A DNA stretch of 45,308 bases from Actinocrinis puniceicyclus (GCF_018283645.1 NZ_JAGSXH010000046.1:1-45308); one strand, 5' to 3'; positions 1 to 10,626 are shown, counted from the stretch's first letter. Made by a program: numbers and translations. Notes: generated from the letters alone by a model not told the origin.

Positions 1-1
1 C

Positions 2-187
2 GGCGACTACCCGACCGCCACGCACACGCACGGCGACCCGCACTGCGACCCGAACGGCACCCAGAGCGACGGCAACGGCGGCACCTACCCGACCGACGCC
101 ATCCCCGGCTACAACGTCCCCGCCGGCAACTGGTTCGCCGCGCAGTTCCAGCAGCTGGTGACCGACGCCTACCCGCCGGTCTCCTAG
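2..187 (+). CDS. C-terminal end of a probable secreted protein (partial)
   Basis: The window opens inside an open frame that runs to a TAG at 185-187 and gives 61 residues rich in Gly, Asp, Thr and Pro. It contains a short Cys/His stretch (HTHGDPHCDPNG) and ends in NWFAAQFQQLVTDAYPPVS. The composition resembles the tail of an exported actinobacterial enzyme, but no family can be named from this fragment. Two strong hairpins follow the stop at once, which supports a real gene end. The start and any signal peptide lie outside the window. Confidence 0.6.
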   Translation, partial: GDYPTATHTHGDPHCDPNGTQSDGNGGTYPTDAIPGYNVPAGNWFAAQFQQLVTDAYPPVS

Positions 188-203
188 CAGCCACACCCCG
201 CCG

Positions 204-240
204 CGCGGTTGAGGCGCCCTGACCGGCGCCTCAACCCGCG
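204..240 (+). terminator. Hairpin terminator after the partial secreted-protein gene
   Basis: A perfect 10-bp stem (209-218 with 225-234) closes a 6-nt loop. It is extended by CGCGG/CCGCG arms with one bulged C. There is no T-tract, as is usual in high-GC actinobacteria. It begins 17 nt after the stop codon at 187. Confidence 0.7.
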
Positions 241-260
241 GACAGGACAACCCGCGCATC

Positions 261-287
261 GTCGCCCCCGGCCACGCCGGGGGCGAC
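261..287. terminator. Second hairpin, 12-bp stem with 3-nt loop
   Basis: Positions 261-272 pair perfectly with 276-287 around the loop CAC. With the hairpin at 204-240 it forms a tandem terminator. It could also stop transcripts coming from the minus-strand gene that ends at 379. Confidence 0.65.
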
Positions 288-378
288 TCGCGTTACCGGG
301 CTTCCCGCGTCACCAGACTTCTCCCGTCACCGGGCTTCGGCCCCGCGATCGCGCCGGGACGTCCTCGCCATCCGGCGA

Positions 379-819
379 TCACCCCCCGACGTACTCAGCC
401 AACCCCGCCAACACCCGGTCGTGGATCTGGTTCATCCCTTTCGGCGCGAATCTGCGCTCGAAGAAGCCCCCGATCCCCCGCGCGCCGCTCCAGACCGCCT
501 CCGCCGTCACCAACGCCACATTCCCCTGGCCGCTGACCGTCCACGTCACCCGCAGCGACGAATTCTCATCCACTTCCACCAGCGTTAACGCAGCAGGCTG
601 CGACACTCGCGCCAGCACGTCCCGTGACCGCCGCTGCGTCGCGGCCAACCGCCAGGACGCCACGGTCCCCGCGCCGACCCCGCCCTCACGCACCGCATAC
701 CCGCTGTACTGAGCCGGAAGGATCTTCGGCCGCACCTGCGCGTAATCCGCGAGCGCCTCGAACACCGCCTGCGCCGACACTCCGATCTGACGGCTCGTCA
801 CGGCCCGCACCCGTCCCAT
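379..819 (-). CDS. SRPBCC-family (polyketide cyclase/START-like) protein
   Basis: A 146-residue protein with the SRPBCC pattern: an N-terminal strand (VTSRQIGVSAQAVFEALADY), alternating strands in the middle and a C-terminal helix ending in GLAEYVGG. Members form a helix-grip fold with a deep hydrophobic pocket and often bind lipids or polyketide-like ligands. No catalytic residue is evident, so the ligand is unknown. It is probably cytosolic, having no signal peptide. The gene stands alone between the tandem terminators at 204-287 and the divergent membrane protein gene at 1006. Confidence 0.75.
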   Translation of the reverse strand: MGRVRAVTSRQIGVSAQAVFEALADYAQVRPKILPAQYSGYAVREGGVGAGTVASWRLAATQRRSRDVLARVSQPAALTLVEVDENSSLRVTWTVSGQGNVALVTAEAVWSGARGIGGFFERRFAPKGMNQIHDRVLAGLAEYVGG

Positions 820-1005
820 TCCGCCGCTCCCTCACGCACTCACACAATTCACCCGATTCGGCTTTGTCCCACCCTATCCCCGTTCTGCGACACATCCGCC
901 CGCACGACGCACGCCCGCCACCGCTCGGCGCACCCGCGGCGGCCCGCCGCTTGCCACCGCCCCCACCAGAGCGGACACTGCCCGCAAAAGTTCTTGGGAG
1001 ACAAC

Positions 1006-1596
1006 ATGGCCGATGCAGCGTCACGCATCCGCACCACCGCCGCGGTCGCCGCAGCAGCCGCGGTCCCCCTCATCGTCACCGCGGCCCTCGGCAACCAGGC
1101 CCTGCAGGGCTGGCGCAACAGCCGCGCGAGCAGCGCCAACCACTGGATCGCCGACCTGTTCCAGCCGATCGCTCTCACCGGCTGGCGCTTCACCCCGCGC
1201 TCCGGGGCGAACGCCACCGCCCACTGGCTCGCGCCCCTGGTCTTCGATGCCGCCCTCGTCGTGCTGACCGCCCTGCTCGCCACGGCCGCGGCCCACAACC
1301 GCGGCCGCATCGCCCTGTTCCTGGGTGTCTGGGGTGCGACCACGCTCGCCGGCGCCGCGGCCGGGCTGCTGTGCACGCCCCTGGCCTACGCGGGCGTTTC
1401 CGGAATGGCCACCGCCGACACCTACCGCGACACCCTCGCCGGGGGCCTGCTGCTCGGGTTCCTCATCGGGGTGCTCGCCGCGATCGCCGCCAGCGTGTTC
1501 CTCGGCTCCGGCTCGTCACGCAGCGCGAACAACACCACGGCGCGGGCGGCGCAGGCCGACCGGGGCCTCGACGAAACGCGGCCGCTGAGCACCTGA
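1006..1596 (+). CDS. Small four-helix membrane protein of unknown function
   Basis: A 196-residue protein with four hydrophobic segments at about residues 12-28, 75-97, 102-130 and 145-167. The loop between the first two (WRNSRASSANHWIADLFQPIALTGW) is probably exterior, and the polar C-terminal tail is about 30 residues. ATG at 1006 is chosen because GGGAG lies five bases upstream; a TTG at 994 would place the ribosome site inside the gene. No family is recognised. It is divergent from the SRPBCC gene (186 bp between starts), so the two may share a control region. Confidence 0.65.
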   Translation: MADAASRIRTTAAVAAAAAVPLIVTAALGNQALQGWRNSRASSANHWIADLFQPIALTGWRFTPRSGANATAHWLAPLVFDAALVVLTALLATAAAHNRGRIALFLGVWGATTLAGAAAGLLCTPLAYAGVSGMATADTYRDTLAGGLLLGFLIGVLAAIAASVFLGSGSSRSANNTTARAAQADRGLDETRPLST

Positions 1597-1673
1597 CCGC
1601 GACGAATGAGTACCTACCGCGACGAAGGCGGGCGCCCCGCCGACCGTGCCGCGAACCCCGCGGCTCGGCCGGT

Positions 1674-2858
1674 TCACACCACCGCTCGCACCGCATCGGC
1701 GAGACGCTCGTAATCGCTCTGGTCGTTGTACAGCTGCGCCGACACGCGCAGCAGCGTGTACCCGCCCCACACGTTGATCACCGTCTCGACCCCGAACTCG
1801 TCCGCCATCCGGTCACGCAGGCTGTCCGCTACCGCTTGGTCTGCGGGCACCTGCGGCAACGGGACCAGTCGCATCGCCAACCCGGCGGCGCCGACGCCTT
1901 CGCCGACGCCGGGCATCCCGCTCACGTCGCCGCCTACGGCCTGCGCGACCAGCCGCTGCCCGTGCGCGGCCAGCGCCCCGTTGCGTTCGCGCACCTCGTC
2001 CCAGCCCCACGCCCCGAACAGTTCCAGCGCGGCCGGCACCGCGAGCCACGCTGACGAATCCACCGTGCCCGGCTGCAGGAACGAGTACGGAAACCCCTCC
2101 TGCTCGCGCCACGACACCGGAAACGAGCCCACCGCGTCCCGCCACCGCTCAGCCACGTACAGCCCGGCACTGCCGCGCGGCGCGCACGGCCACTTGTGGA
2201 AGTTGCCCACCCAGAAGTCCGCGCCCAGCGCGCCCAGGTCGACCGGCAGCAGGCCGGGCGCGTGCGCGCCGTCCACCAACACCGCGACCCCGAGCGCGTG
2301 CAGCGATGCGACGATTCGCCGCACCGGGAACACTTGCGCGGTCGCGGAGGCGACGTGGTCGACCACGGCCAGGCGGGTACGCGGCGTCACGCCGGAGGCC
2401 AGGGCGGCGACCATCGCCTCATCCGAGGCCCCGAGCGCCACCGGCACCGTGACCACCGACGCTCCGGCCCGCGCGGCCGCCTTGCGCGCACCGAGCAGCA
2501 CCGCGCCGTACACGTGATCGGTGACCAGGATCTCGTCGCCGGCGGCGAGCGGGAACCCGGCCAGGACCGCGCCGGCTCCGGCTGTCGAGTTCTGGACGAA
2601 CGTCAGGTCCTCGGCGTCCGAACCCAGGAAGGCGCACGCCGCGCGCCGCGCCTCCTCCAGCGCCGGCTGTAGTTCGCGGCGGAAGAACCCCGTCGGGTTC
2701 GCCTCCATCCGCTCGCGCCAGCGCTGCTGCTCGGCGAGCACCGGCAACGGAACCGCTCCGAACGAACCGTGGTTCACGTGCGCTCGCTTCGGATCCAGGG
2801 GCCAGAGTGCGGGGTGGTACAGGCGGTCCGGCGCGGCTGAGGAGGCGATCGTCTTCAC
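1674..2858 (-). CDS. PLP-dependent class V aminotransferase-fold enzyme
   Basis: A fold-type I PLP enzyme close to isopenicillin N epimerase-like/class V aminotransferases. It shows the N-terminal HVNHGSFGAVP motif, NSTAGAGAV for phosphate binding, VDGAHAPG with the Asp that pairs with the PLP ring nitrogen (about D196), and the Schiff-base lysine in WVGNFHKWPCAP (about K222). The reaction may be epimerisation, desulfuration or transamination; the substrate cannot be read from sequence. The frame stays open to 2996, but the extra residues are Arg-rich and unlike the family. GTG at 2858 gives 394 residues, near the usual length. It is a single gene with no operon partner. Confidence 0.8.
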   Translation of the reverse strand: MKTIASSAAPDRLYHPALWPLDPKRAHVNHGSFGAVPLPVLAEQQRWRERMEANPTGFFRRELQPALEEARRAACAFLGSDAEDLTFVQNSTAGAGAVLAGFPLAAGDEILVTDHVYGAVLLGARKAAARAGASVVTVPVALGASDEAMVAALASGVTPRTRLAVVDHVASATAQVFPVRRIVASLHALGVAVLVDGAHAPGLLPVDLGALGADFWVGNFHKWPCAPRGSAGLYVAERWRDAVGSFPVSWREQEGFPYSFLQPGTVDSSAWLAVPAALELFGAWGWDEVRERNGALAAHGQRLVAQAVGGDVSGMPGVGEGVGAAGLAMRLVPLPQVPADQAVADSLRDRMADEFGVETVINVWGGYTLLRVSAQLYNDQSDYERLADAVRAVV

Positions 2859-3051
2859 GCCGGTCGAGACTATCCGACGGTGGTCCAAGGGGCACCCGAG
2901 CACATACAGAGCCGGTCCGCACAAAGAACGGCGCCGCATCCGGGTGGTTCGGTGTCGCTCACCCGGCGAGGGCAGCCAGGACAGTCGCCGAAGCATTGTA
3001 TTAGACCTTTAATATGAAGAGACAGAATTCCACCCCCGAAGAGAAGACAAC

Positions 3052-3549
3052 GTGCATGCTGGAGTGACCGGCTCGAAAACGGTCCGGGTTCAATCGACTC
3101 AGGCGGGCATCATGCGCACTTTTCCTCTTGCGGCGGCGGCCGGGAACGCGAACCGGCGCGGCTTCGCGATCGTTCTCGACGAATCCGAGTACCTGGAGCT
3201 GATACCGCGTCAGGGCGAGTTGACCGAGCCCGAGTACGGCGCCTATCTCGCGGCGATACAGCGGCGGATGTCCGCGGCCCGGCGCGGCGGCGCGCGCGTC
3301 CTGGTCGGGCCGTTCCGGGCGGACCAGCATGTCAGCTATGCCGAGCGGATCGGCGCGCAGCCTTTCGGGACGATCGCGCTGCGGGCGTTCGACGACTATG
3401 TCGTGCGCACGTATCCCGGTGCGCGGCAGTGGGGCGGTGAGCCCATCGGCCGGGTGGTCGCCGATCTGCGCGCGGCGGAACGGGCCGAGATGCGCCCGAT
3501 ACGCGCGCACCTGTCGAAACAAGCTGATTCAGGTGCGTTTGAGAGGTAG
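3052..3549 (+). CDS. Hypothetical protein, 145-165 residues
   Basis: A soluble, Arg- and Glu-rich protein with no recognised family. The clearest segment is FAIVLDESEYLELIPRQG, followed by a helical middle and a VLVGPFRADQHVSYAERIG stretch. GTG at 3052 is preceded by purine-rich GAAGAGAAG at a suitable distance. ATG at 3112 is the alternative and gives 145 residues starting MRTFPLAAAAGN. The upstream region (2996-3050) is AT-richer than its surroundings and probably holds the promoter. Codon use fits the neighbouring genes, so it is likely real although unassigned. Confidence 0.55.
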   Translation: MHAGVTGSKTVRVQSTQAGIMRTFPLAAAAGNANRRGFAIVLDESEYLELIPRQGELTEPEYGAYLAAIQRRMSAARRGGARVLVGPFRADQHVSYAERIGAQPFGTIALRAFDDYVVRTYPGARQWGGEPIGRVVADLRAAERAEMRPIRAHLSKQADSGAFER

Positions 3550-3894
3550 TGGCGGATAGGGCCGCGGCGTCCGGAGATTCGGGCGTCTCGCCGGCCGCAC
3601 AGGCCGTGTCCCAGCCACCGGTGCGACGCTACTTGCCTGGTCGGAAGGAAAGTTTCAGCTCGCCGCGTCTGCACGCATCGCGTCGGCACGGGTCAGTAGG
3701 CGGATTCGGGTGGCCGTGCGGATTGCGAAGGGGACGGCACTGGCGCAAATCCCCCCTACTCCCTAAGCCTGACGGTGGGCCGGCCACGTGAGCCGCCCGG
3801 TCAGGCCGTGCCGGAGAAGTGGCGTCGCGCGCCCGGCGTGCTTCTTCAACACGGTCCAGCCCAGGTTCACCGCAGCGGATGAGGGTCGCAGCTC
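3550..3894. other. Intergenic region, no supported gene
   Basis: This stretch holds the 3' side of the hypothetical gene and the leader of the beta-propeller gene. An 80-codon open frame starting at 3549 has shadow-like composition (Arg, Ser and Pro runs) and no ribosome site. No hairpin or repeat stands out. Confidence 0.4.
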
Positions 3895-5283
3895 ATGAGA
3901 AGGATTGGCTTACGCATGATCGCGGCATCAGGGATCTTCGTCGCATACGCCGCTCTGGCCGGTGGTGGCGCCGCCGCCACCACCGCCAGCGCCACCGTCC
4001 ACGCGGCGGCAGCCGCGACGGTCCCCCTCGGACAGGTCACCGCCGGCGACTGGCCCACCTACCACCTGAACAACACGCGCGACGGGAACCAGACGAAGCT
4101 CAACCCCGTCTCGACGCTGTCGGTGGACTGGAGCGCGCCGCTCGACGGTGCCGTGTACGGCGAGCCGCTGCTCGTCGGCGGCCGCGTCCTGGCCGCCACC
4201 GAGAACGACACCATCTACGCGCTCAACCGCAGCACCGGCGCCGTTCTCTGGTCCGCGCACGTCGGCTCGCCTGAACCGCTCGCCAGCCTGCCCTGCGGTG
4301 ACATCTCCCCCTTGGGCATCACCAGCACGATGGTGTACGACCCGGGCACCAACCGGGTCTTCGCCGTCGCGGAGACGACCGGCGGTGTCCACACCCTGTT
4401 CGGTCTCAATGCCGGAACCGGGGCGATCGAGGTGCAGACCGAGATCGAGCCGCCGTTGGGCGACGCGATCACGTATCAGCAGCGCGGCGCCCTGACACTG
4501 CTCAACGGCCGCATCTACATACCCTATGGCGGGCTGTTCGGCGACTGCGGCAACTACATCGGCCAGGTGCTCTCGGTGGCCACTGACGGCACGGGCATGC
4601 AGAGCTTCGCCGTGCCGACCACACGCGAGGGCGGCATCTGGGAGACCGGCGGCGGCGTCGTGGACGGAGCCAACCTGCTCTACGCATCCGGAAACGGCCA
4701 GGCCACGTCAGGATCCTACGACGGCAGCGACTCGGTAATCGAGCTGTCGCCCACCCTTCAACGGCTCGATTACTTCGCCCCGACGGACTGGGCGACCCAG
4801 AACGGCGGCGACGCGGACCTCGGTTCGATGACCCCGGCCCTGGTCGGGCAGTACATCTACGTCGACGGCAAGACCAACAACGGCTACGTGCTGCGCAACG
4901 GCGCTCTCGGCGGCGTCGGAGGCCAGGTCGCCGAGCTGGCCAACACCTGCCAGACCTTCGGCACGGCCGCGGTCTCCGGCAACACCGTCTACCTGCCCTG
5001 CGCGACCGGCCCGCAGGCGGTGACCATCGGTGCCGACGGAACACCGACGCTGCTGTGGAAGTCCACGGTCCCGGCCGAGGGTTCGCCGGTGCTCGGCGGC
5101 GGCGCGGTGTGGGCCGTGGACTACTTCGGCGGCGAGCTCTACGCCCTCGACCCGGCCACCGGGGCGACGAAGGCGCAGATCTACCTCGGCAGCACGGCCC
5201 CGAACTTCGTGACGCCCACCGTGGTCGGAGACCAGGCGTTCGTGGGCACCGTCCACGGGGTCGTCGCCGTCGGCGGCGCGTGA
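3895..5283 (+). CDS. Secreted PQQ-like beta-propeller protein
   Basis: A 462-residue exported protein. The N-terminus has Arg residues, a hydrophobic core and an Ala-rich cleavage region at about residues 1-40. The mature part opens with DWPTYHLNNTRDGNQ, the usual first blade of PQQ-like/quinoprotein propellers. Repeated blade motifs follow: IYALNRSTGAVLW, LFGLNAGTGAIEV and LYALDPATGATKAQIY. It may bind ligand outside the cell or be a non-catalytic scaffold, because dehydrogenase active-site residues are not evident. Start ATG 3895 follows GAGGG; an internal ATG lies at 3916. It is monocistronic, 152 bp before citrate synthase. Confidence 0.8.
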   Translation: MRRIGLRMIAASGIFVAYAALAGGGAAATTASATVHAAAAATVPLGQVTAGDWPTYHLNNTRDGNQTKLNPVSTLSVDWSAPLDGAVYGEPLLVGGRVLAATENDTIYALNRSTGAVLWSAHVGSPEPLASLPCGDISPLGITSTMVYDPGTNRVFAVAETTGGVHTLFGLNAGTGAIEVQTEIEPPLGDAITYQQRGALTLLNGRIYIPYGGLFGDCGNYIGQVLSVATDGTGMQSFAVPTTREGGIWETGGGVVDGANLLYASGNGQATSGSYDGSDSVIELSPTLQRLDYFAPTDWATQNGGDADLGSMTPALVGQYIYVDGKTNNGYVLRNGALGGVGGQVAELANTCQTFGTAAVSGNTVYLPCATGPQAVTIGADGTPTLLWKSTVPAEGSPVLGGGAVWAVDYFGGELYALDPATGATKAQIYLGSTAPNFVTPTVVGDQAFVGTVHGVVAVGGA

Positions 5284-5435
5284 CGTCAGGCGCGGCAGCC
5301 GCACCGTGCACCACGAGGTGACGCAAGCGCCGGGTCGCTGATGCTTGGGCCGAATGGCCCGATGGCGGCAGCGGCCCGCGCCGCTAGCGTGGATCGGGAC
5401 ACGCCCTGGCAGCAACGACCGCGCGAGGTGTTCGT

Positions 5436-6734
<1,299 letters not shown>

Positions 6735-6776
6735 CGCCGCCGGCCCGCGACCGGCCGCCCGGCCTCCGACGCCTGC

Positions 6777-6806
6777 TTCATCGGCGGCGTACATGCCCCC
6801 GATGAA
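6777..6806. terminator. Hairpin after citrate synthase
   Basis: TTCATCGG (6777-6784) pairs with CCGATGAA (6799-6806), with further GGC/GCC pairing inside. It lies 42 nt after the stop, between convergent genes. Confidence 0.55.
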
Positions 6807-6849
6807 ACAGACGTGCGCGCACCGGCCTCTGAAGCGCCGCGACCACAAC

Positions 6850-6881
6850 CGGCCTATGAATCAGCGCTGTGAGATAGGCCG
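6850..6881. terminator. Hairpin after phospholipase C
   Basis: CGGCCTAT (6850-6857) pairs with ATAGGCCG (6874-6881), and the loop itself contains the palindrome CAGCGCTG. On the minus strand it lies 33 nt downstream of the phospholipase stop codon. Confidence 0.55.
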
Positions 6882-6914
6882 TGTCCGCGGGGTACCGCCG
6901 GGCCGCGCCGCCGG

Positions 6915-8963
6915 TCAGCCGGTGACGCTCGCCTGCCCCGTCTCCAGGTGGCCGGTGAAGCGCCGCGACCAGGAGGCGTCGGTGCTCACCGTGACCGTGA
7001 AGTCGTACCAGCCACCGCAGTAGGCGACCTGGTTGAAGTAGTCGGAGACGCTGCCGCCCGCCGGGACGGTGTACGTCCACGGCCCGTCACCGCGGTAATG
7101 GTTCGAAGTGATCGTGAAGGTGGCCGCGGCAGAGCCCGAATTGGTCATGGCGAACCAGACCGCCTGCTTTCCGGTGTCCGGCGCCGGGCTGTAGGACGTG
7201 GCGACCTCGGCGTGCTGTCCGGCCGCGGTGGCGTCGCCCTGGAATCGGCGCAGGAAGCGGTTCGGGCCGGTCAGGGTCAGGTCGTACTTGCCGGAGCCGT
7301 ATCCGGTGCCGATGTTGAAGTAGTCACTGACCGTGCCGCCGGCCGCGCACGTGTACTGCCACGGGCCACCGCTGCGGTAAGCGTCGGCGTATATGGAGAA
7401 CGCGGCGGCGCTGGTCGCCTGCGGCCCCTGGTTCGCCATCTCGATCCACAGCAGGATCTGGCCGTTCGCGCCGTACTGGATCGAACTGACGTAGCCGTTC
7501 GGCTGGTAAGGCAGCGCGCGGGCGGGTTTGGTGCCGGATTCCTGGGCGGGCAGCGCGTTCGTCGACGCGGACGGGTTCACCATCAGGTCGCAGTAGTAGA
7601 TGCTGATCGACGAGTTGGTGGCCGGCAGCGTCGAGGGCAGGCCGTAGACCGGGTTGGCGAAGTCGAACGCGCCGGTCAGGTCGCCACAGACCTGCCGCCG
7701 CCAGGCGCTGATGTTCGGGCAGGCGGCCGGCGTGCCGAGGGCGGCGGTCCAGGTCTCCAGGAAGCGGATCACGGACGTGTGGTCATAGGTCTGCGAATCG
7801 ACCCAGCCGCCGCGGGTCCACGGCGAGACGACGATCATCGGCACCCGGAAGCCCAGCCCGATCGGTACGCCGCCGAGGATGAACTCCCCCGCGGTCCCCG
7901 CGGGCGGCACCGGCGGCGGGACGTGGTCGAAGAACCCGTCGTTCTCGTCGTAGTTGACGAACAGCACGGTGGAGTCGAACACGGAGGCGTCGGCGGCCAG
8001 CGCCTGGATGACCTCGTGCAGGAACTGCGCGCCGTCCTCCGGCGGGGCGTCGGGGTGCTCGGAGCACTGCTGGTTGGCCACCACCCAGGAAACCTGCGGC
8101 AGGGTGCCGCTCAGCGCGTCCTGTTTGATGGCGGCGGCGATGTCGGTCGGGGTGGAGCCGGTGGTGCGCGGGACCGAACTCATGCCGTTGGCGTAGAGCG
8201 GGGAACCGGTGGAGGCGTTGGCGAACTGCGTGAAGTAAGCCAGCCCGTTGTCGCCGAAGTTGTCGCTTGCGACCTGGTAGACCTTCCAGCTCAGGCCCGC
8301 GTTCTGGAGCGCTTCGGCGTAGGTCTGCCAGCGCAGTCCGGACTCCGAGCCGCCGTCGTAGGCCGGTCCGCCGGCCGTGCCGGCCGGGTCGATCATGCCG
8401 CTCCACAGGTACGTGCGGTTCGGCCCGGTGGCGCTCAGGATCGAGCAGTGGTAGGCGTCGCAGACGGTGTAAGCGTCGGCGAGCGCGTAATGGAACGGGA
8501 TGTCGGAGCGGGTGAGGTATCCCATCGTGCGGTTCGAGCCCTTGGCGGCGATCCAGGCGTCCATCTTGCCGCCGTTCCACGCCTGGTGCTGGGTGTTCCA
8601 GCCGTGGTCGAGCGAGCCGTCGCACTGGGCCAGGGTCTCCGCTCCGGCGATGAAGTTGCCCGAGCCGTTGCTCAGGTTCCACGGGTACTGCCGGCCGCTG
8701 CCGTTCGGCTGGTTGAACACCGAGTTGCCGCCGGAGAGCGGCACGGTGGCGCGGTCGCCGAAACCCCGCACGCCTTTGAGGGTGCCGAAGTAGTGGTCGA
8801 AGCTACGGTTCTCCTGCATCAGGATCACCACGTGGCGCACGTCGGTGATGGACCCGGTGGCGGCGGCCCGGGCGCGGGCGGCGCGCAGCGGCAGGGCGCC
8901 GAGCGCGGTTCCGGCGCCGGCGGCGGCGACGCCGAGCAGCGCGCGGCGGGAGAGCGGTGACAT
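6915..8963 (-). CDS. plcC: Tat-exported phosphocholine-type phospholipase C
   Basis: A 682-residue bacterial phospholipase C of the phosphoesterase (acid phosphatase-like) family, which cleaves phospholipid headgroups outside the cell. The start MSPLSRRALLG is a twin-arginine signal with an Ala-rich core to about residue 35. HVVILMQENRSFDHYFG (44-60) is the hallmark metal-binding motif. NYDENDGFFDHVPPP and a DHTSVIRFLE segment follow further in. The last 200 residues hold two repeats like the C-terminal phospholipase C domain (DUF756), each ending in a VSDYFN motif. ATG 8963 is preceded by GGAAAGG. The symbol only marks family membership. Confidence 0.85.
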   Translation of the reverse strand: MSPLSRRALLGVAAAGAGTALGALPLRAARARAAATGSITDVRHVVILMQENRSFDHYFGTLKGVRGFGDRATVPLSGGNSVFNQPNGSGRQYPWNLSNGSGNFIAGAETLAQCDGSLDHGWNTQHQAWNGGKMDAWIAAKGSNRTMGYLTRSDIPFHYALADAYTVCDAYHCSILSATGPNRTYLWSGMIDPAGTAGGPAYDGGSESGLRWQTYAEALQNAGLSWKVYQVASDNFGDNGLAYFTQFANASTGSPLYANGMSSVPRTTGSTPTDIAAAIKQDALSGTLPQVSWVVANQQCSEHPDAPPEDGAQFLHEVIQALAADASVFDSTVLFVNYDENDGFFDHVPPPVPPAGTAGEFILGGVPIGLGFRVPMIVVSPWTRGGWVDSQTYDHTSVIRFLETWTAALGTPAACPNISAWRRQVCGDLTGAFDFANPVYGLPSTLPATNSSISIYYCDLMVNPSASTNALPAQESGTKPARALPYQPNGYVSSIQYGANGQILLWIEMANQGPQATSAAAFSIYADAYRSGGPWQYTCAAGGTVSDYFNIGTGYGSGKYDLTLTGPNRFLRRFQGDATAAGQHAEVATSYSPAPDTGKQAVWFAMTNSGSAAATFTITSNHYRGDGPWTYTVPAGGSVSDYFNQVAYCGGWYDFTVTVSTDASWSRRFTGHLETGQASVTG

Positions 8964-9163
8964 CGTCGAATCAGGACCTTTCCTCAGGGTGCCCGTGGGC
9001 GGGGCGCACTGAGAAGGTCTCTCAGTCGGCGGTGACTTGTCCAGACAAGTTAAGGTGGAGACCGGATGAAGCCGCAGCGAACTGATGCGTGGACTCACAC
9101 CTCAGCGCTCTGCGGACTTCGCCGCGAGCCGATGGTGGCGACGGCACTGACGGTGGCCGGGAC

Positions 9164-9205
9164 TGCGGCTGCGGCTGCGAGCGCGACTGCGACTGCGACT
9201 GCGAC
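9164..9205. repeat. Hexanucleotide tandem repeat (CTGCGR, 7 units)
   Basis: Seven contiguous 6-bp units, mostly CTGCGA or CTGCGG with one variant (GCGCGA), lie 26 nt past the stop of the DHOD-like gene. No credible reading frame uses them. Confidence 0.75.
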
Positions 9206-9230
9206 GAGAAGCGGGCGCCGCGCGGCTTTC

Positions 9231-10271
9231 TCAGGCGTGCGGGCCGTAGAGCGAGGTCGCCTTCTGCAGCGCATTGAGATACGCGGCGCGCTGCTGCTCC
9301 TCGGGCACAACGCCGCGGCCCGCCACATCCTGCGCCCCGATGCCCGCCGCCGCGTCGGCCAGCATGCCGCGCACCTGGACCAGGCCGGTGAATCCCTTGC
9401 GCCCCATCCAGGCGCTCAAGCCGTCCAACAGCGTACCGATGTGCTCCGGGCCGTGCCGCAGCAGCGCCGAGGTGGTCATCACCACGTCGGCCCCGGCCAG
9501 CAGATACGCGGCGACGTCTCCAGCCTGGTCCACGCCGCTGCTGGCGGCAAGGCTGGCCTTGACCCGGCCACGCAGCCGGGCGATCCAGGCTCGCGCGACG
9601 GCCGCGTCCGCCGGGCGCGACAGCTCGAAGGCCGCGTTCACCGACAGGGTCTCGGCATCGACGCCGACCTGCATGAACCGGTTGAACAGCACCAGGCCGT
9701 CCGCGCCCGCGTGGTCCAGCCGCATCGCCATCTGCCCCGGGGAGCTGAAGGCCGGTCCGATCTTCACCGCGACCGGGATGCTGACTGCGGCCTTGACCGT
9801 GGTGAGCACTTCGACGTGGCGCAGCTCGACCTCCTGGCCCGACATGAGCGGATCGGCCTGCGGGAAGTACAGGTTCAGCTCGATCGCCGCGGCGCCGGCT
9901 TCCTGCATCGCGGCGGCGTAGTCGGTCCATCCGCCCGTCGTGAAGCCGTTGAGACTGGCGATCACCGGGACTCCCACCGAGGCCGCCGACTTCCTGATCA
10001 GCTCCAGGTAGCCGCGCGGGCCGTGCCGCTGGCCGCCCGGGGGCAGGTAGTCGAGCGTCGCGGCGAGATCGTCGGTGCCCAGGACGGTGTGCTCCGCCTC
10101 GCCGCCCGGCTCGCGCAGCAACTGCTCCTCGAACAGCGACGGCAGCACCACCGCGGCCGCGCCGGCGTCCGCAAGGCGGCGCACCCCCGCGACGGTGCCC
10201 GCCAGCGGCCCGGCCGAGGCGACGATCGGGTTGCGCAGTTGTAGACCCAGGTAGCGGGTGGTCAAGTCCAT
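9231..10271 (-). CDS. Dihydroorotate dehydrogenase-like flavoprotein
   Basis: A 346-residue FMN-dependent TIM-barrel protein of the DHOD-like family, often annotated as dihydroorotate dehydrogenase-like. It opens with DLTTRYLGLQLRNPIVASAGP and keeps a flavin-contacting lysine in VAVKIGP (K170) and the barrel end GADVVMTTSALLRHG. The canonical NxSCPN catalytic loop of class 1 enzymes is replaced by ELNLYFP (131-137), so the usual catalytic Cys or Ser is missing and pyrimidine synthesis is doubtful. No pyr genes lie nearby. Its start is ATG 10271. The phospholipase gene follows on the same strand after 267 bp. Confidence 0.8.
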   Translation of the reverse strand: MDLTTRYLGLQLRNPIVASAGPLAGTVAGVRRLADAGAAAVVLPSLFEEQLLREPGGEAEHTVLGTDDLAATLDYLPPGGQRHGPRGYLELIRKSAASVGVPVIASLNGFTTGGWTDYAAAMQEAGAAAIELNLYFPQADPLMSGQEVELRHVEVLTTVKAAVSIPVAVKIGPAFSSPGQMAMRLDHAGADGLVLFNRFMQVGVDAETLSVNAAFELSRPADAAVARAWIARLRGRVKASLAASSGVDQAGDVAAYLLAGADVVMTTSALLRHGPEHIGTLLDGLSAWMGRKGFTGLVQVRGMLADAAAGIGAQDVAGRGVVPEEQQRAAYLNALQKATSLYGPHA

Positions 10272-10626
10272 GGGTGCCTCCGCGCTGCGGGCTCGGCGAA
10301 CTGCTTCTCCCGTCCAGCAGACCATGCGAGATCGCGCGCCGCCAGGGACGATGGTCCCGGCCGGGCGTCAGACACCGGCGGCGCGCACCGGGACCGGCAC
10401 GTGGGCGTGCGTTTCCGCCGTGTTTGACCTCTGATACTGCGGTCCGGATCGCACCTCGCGCCACGGCAAGTCGCGGGCGCGCGGCCTTGTCATCAGCGGT
10501 CTGCGGAAGTGCCCTGAGACGCAACGGATACGTGGTTCCGGCCGAGTGCGCCGGACCTGGTTCCCGGCGGCGCCCCGCACTGCCCGGCAGGCGGCCGGTC
10601 GACGCGGCGTTTCGCAGCCGACGCAG
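10272..10626. other. Intergenic region upstream of the DHOD-like gene
   Basis: No supported gene. The minus-strand promoter of the DHOD-like gene should lie here. The long open frames across it have shadow composition. Confidence 0.4.

Noticed and set aside
3080..3115. tRNA-like GGGTTCAATCG stretch
   Set aside because: The arms flanking the loop do not pair and no acceptor or anticodon arm is found.
5347..5360. GGGCC-GAAT-GGCCC hairpin before citrate synthase
   Set aside because: The 5-bp stem is too short in a GC-rich genome to call a regulatory element.
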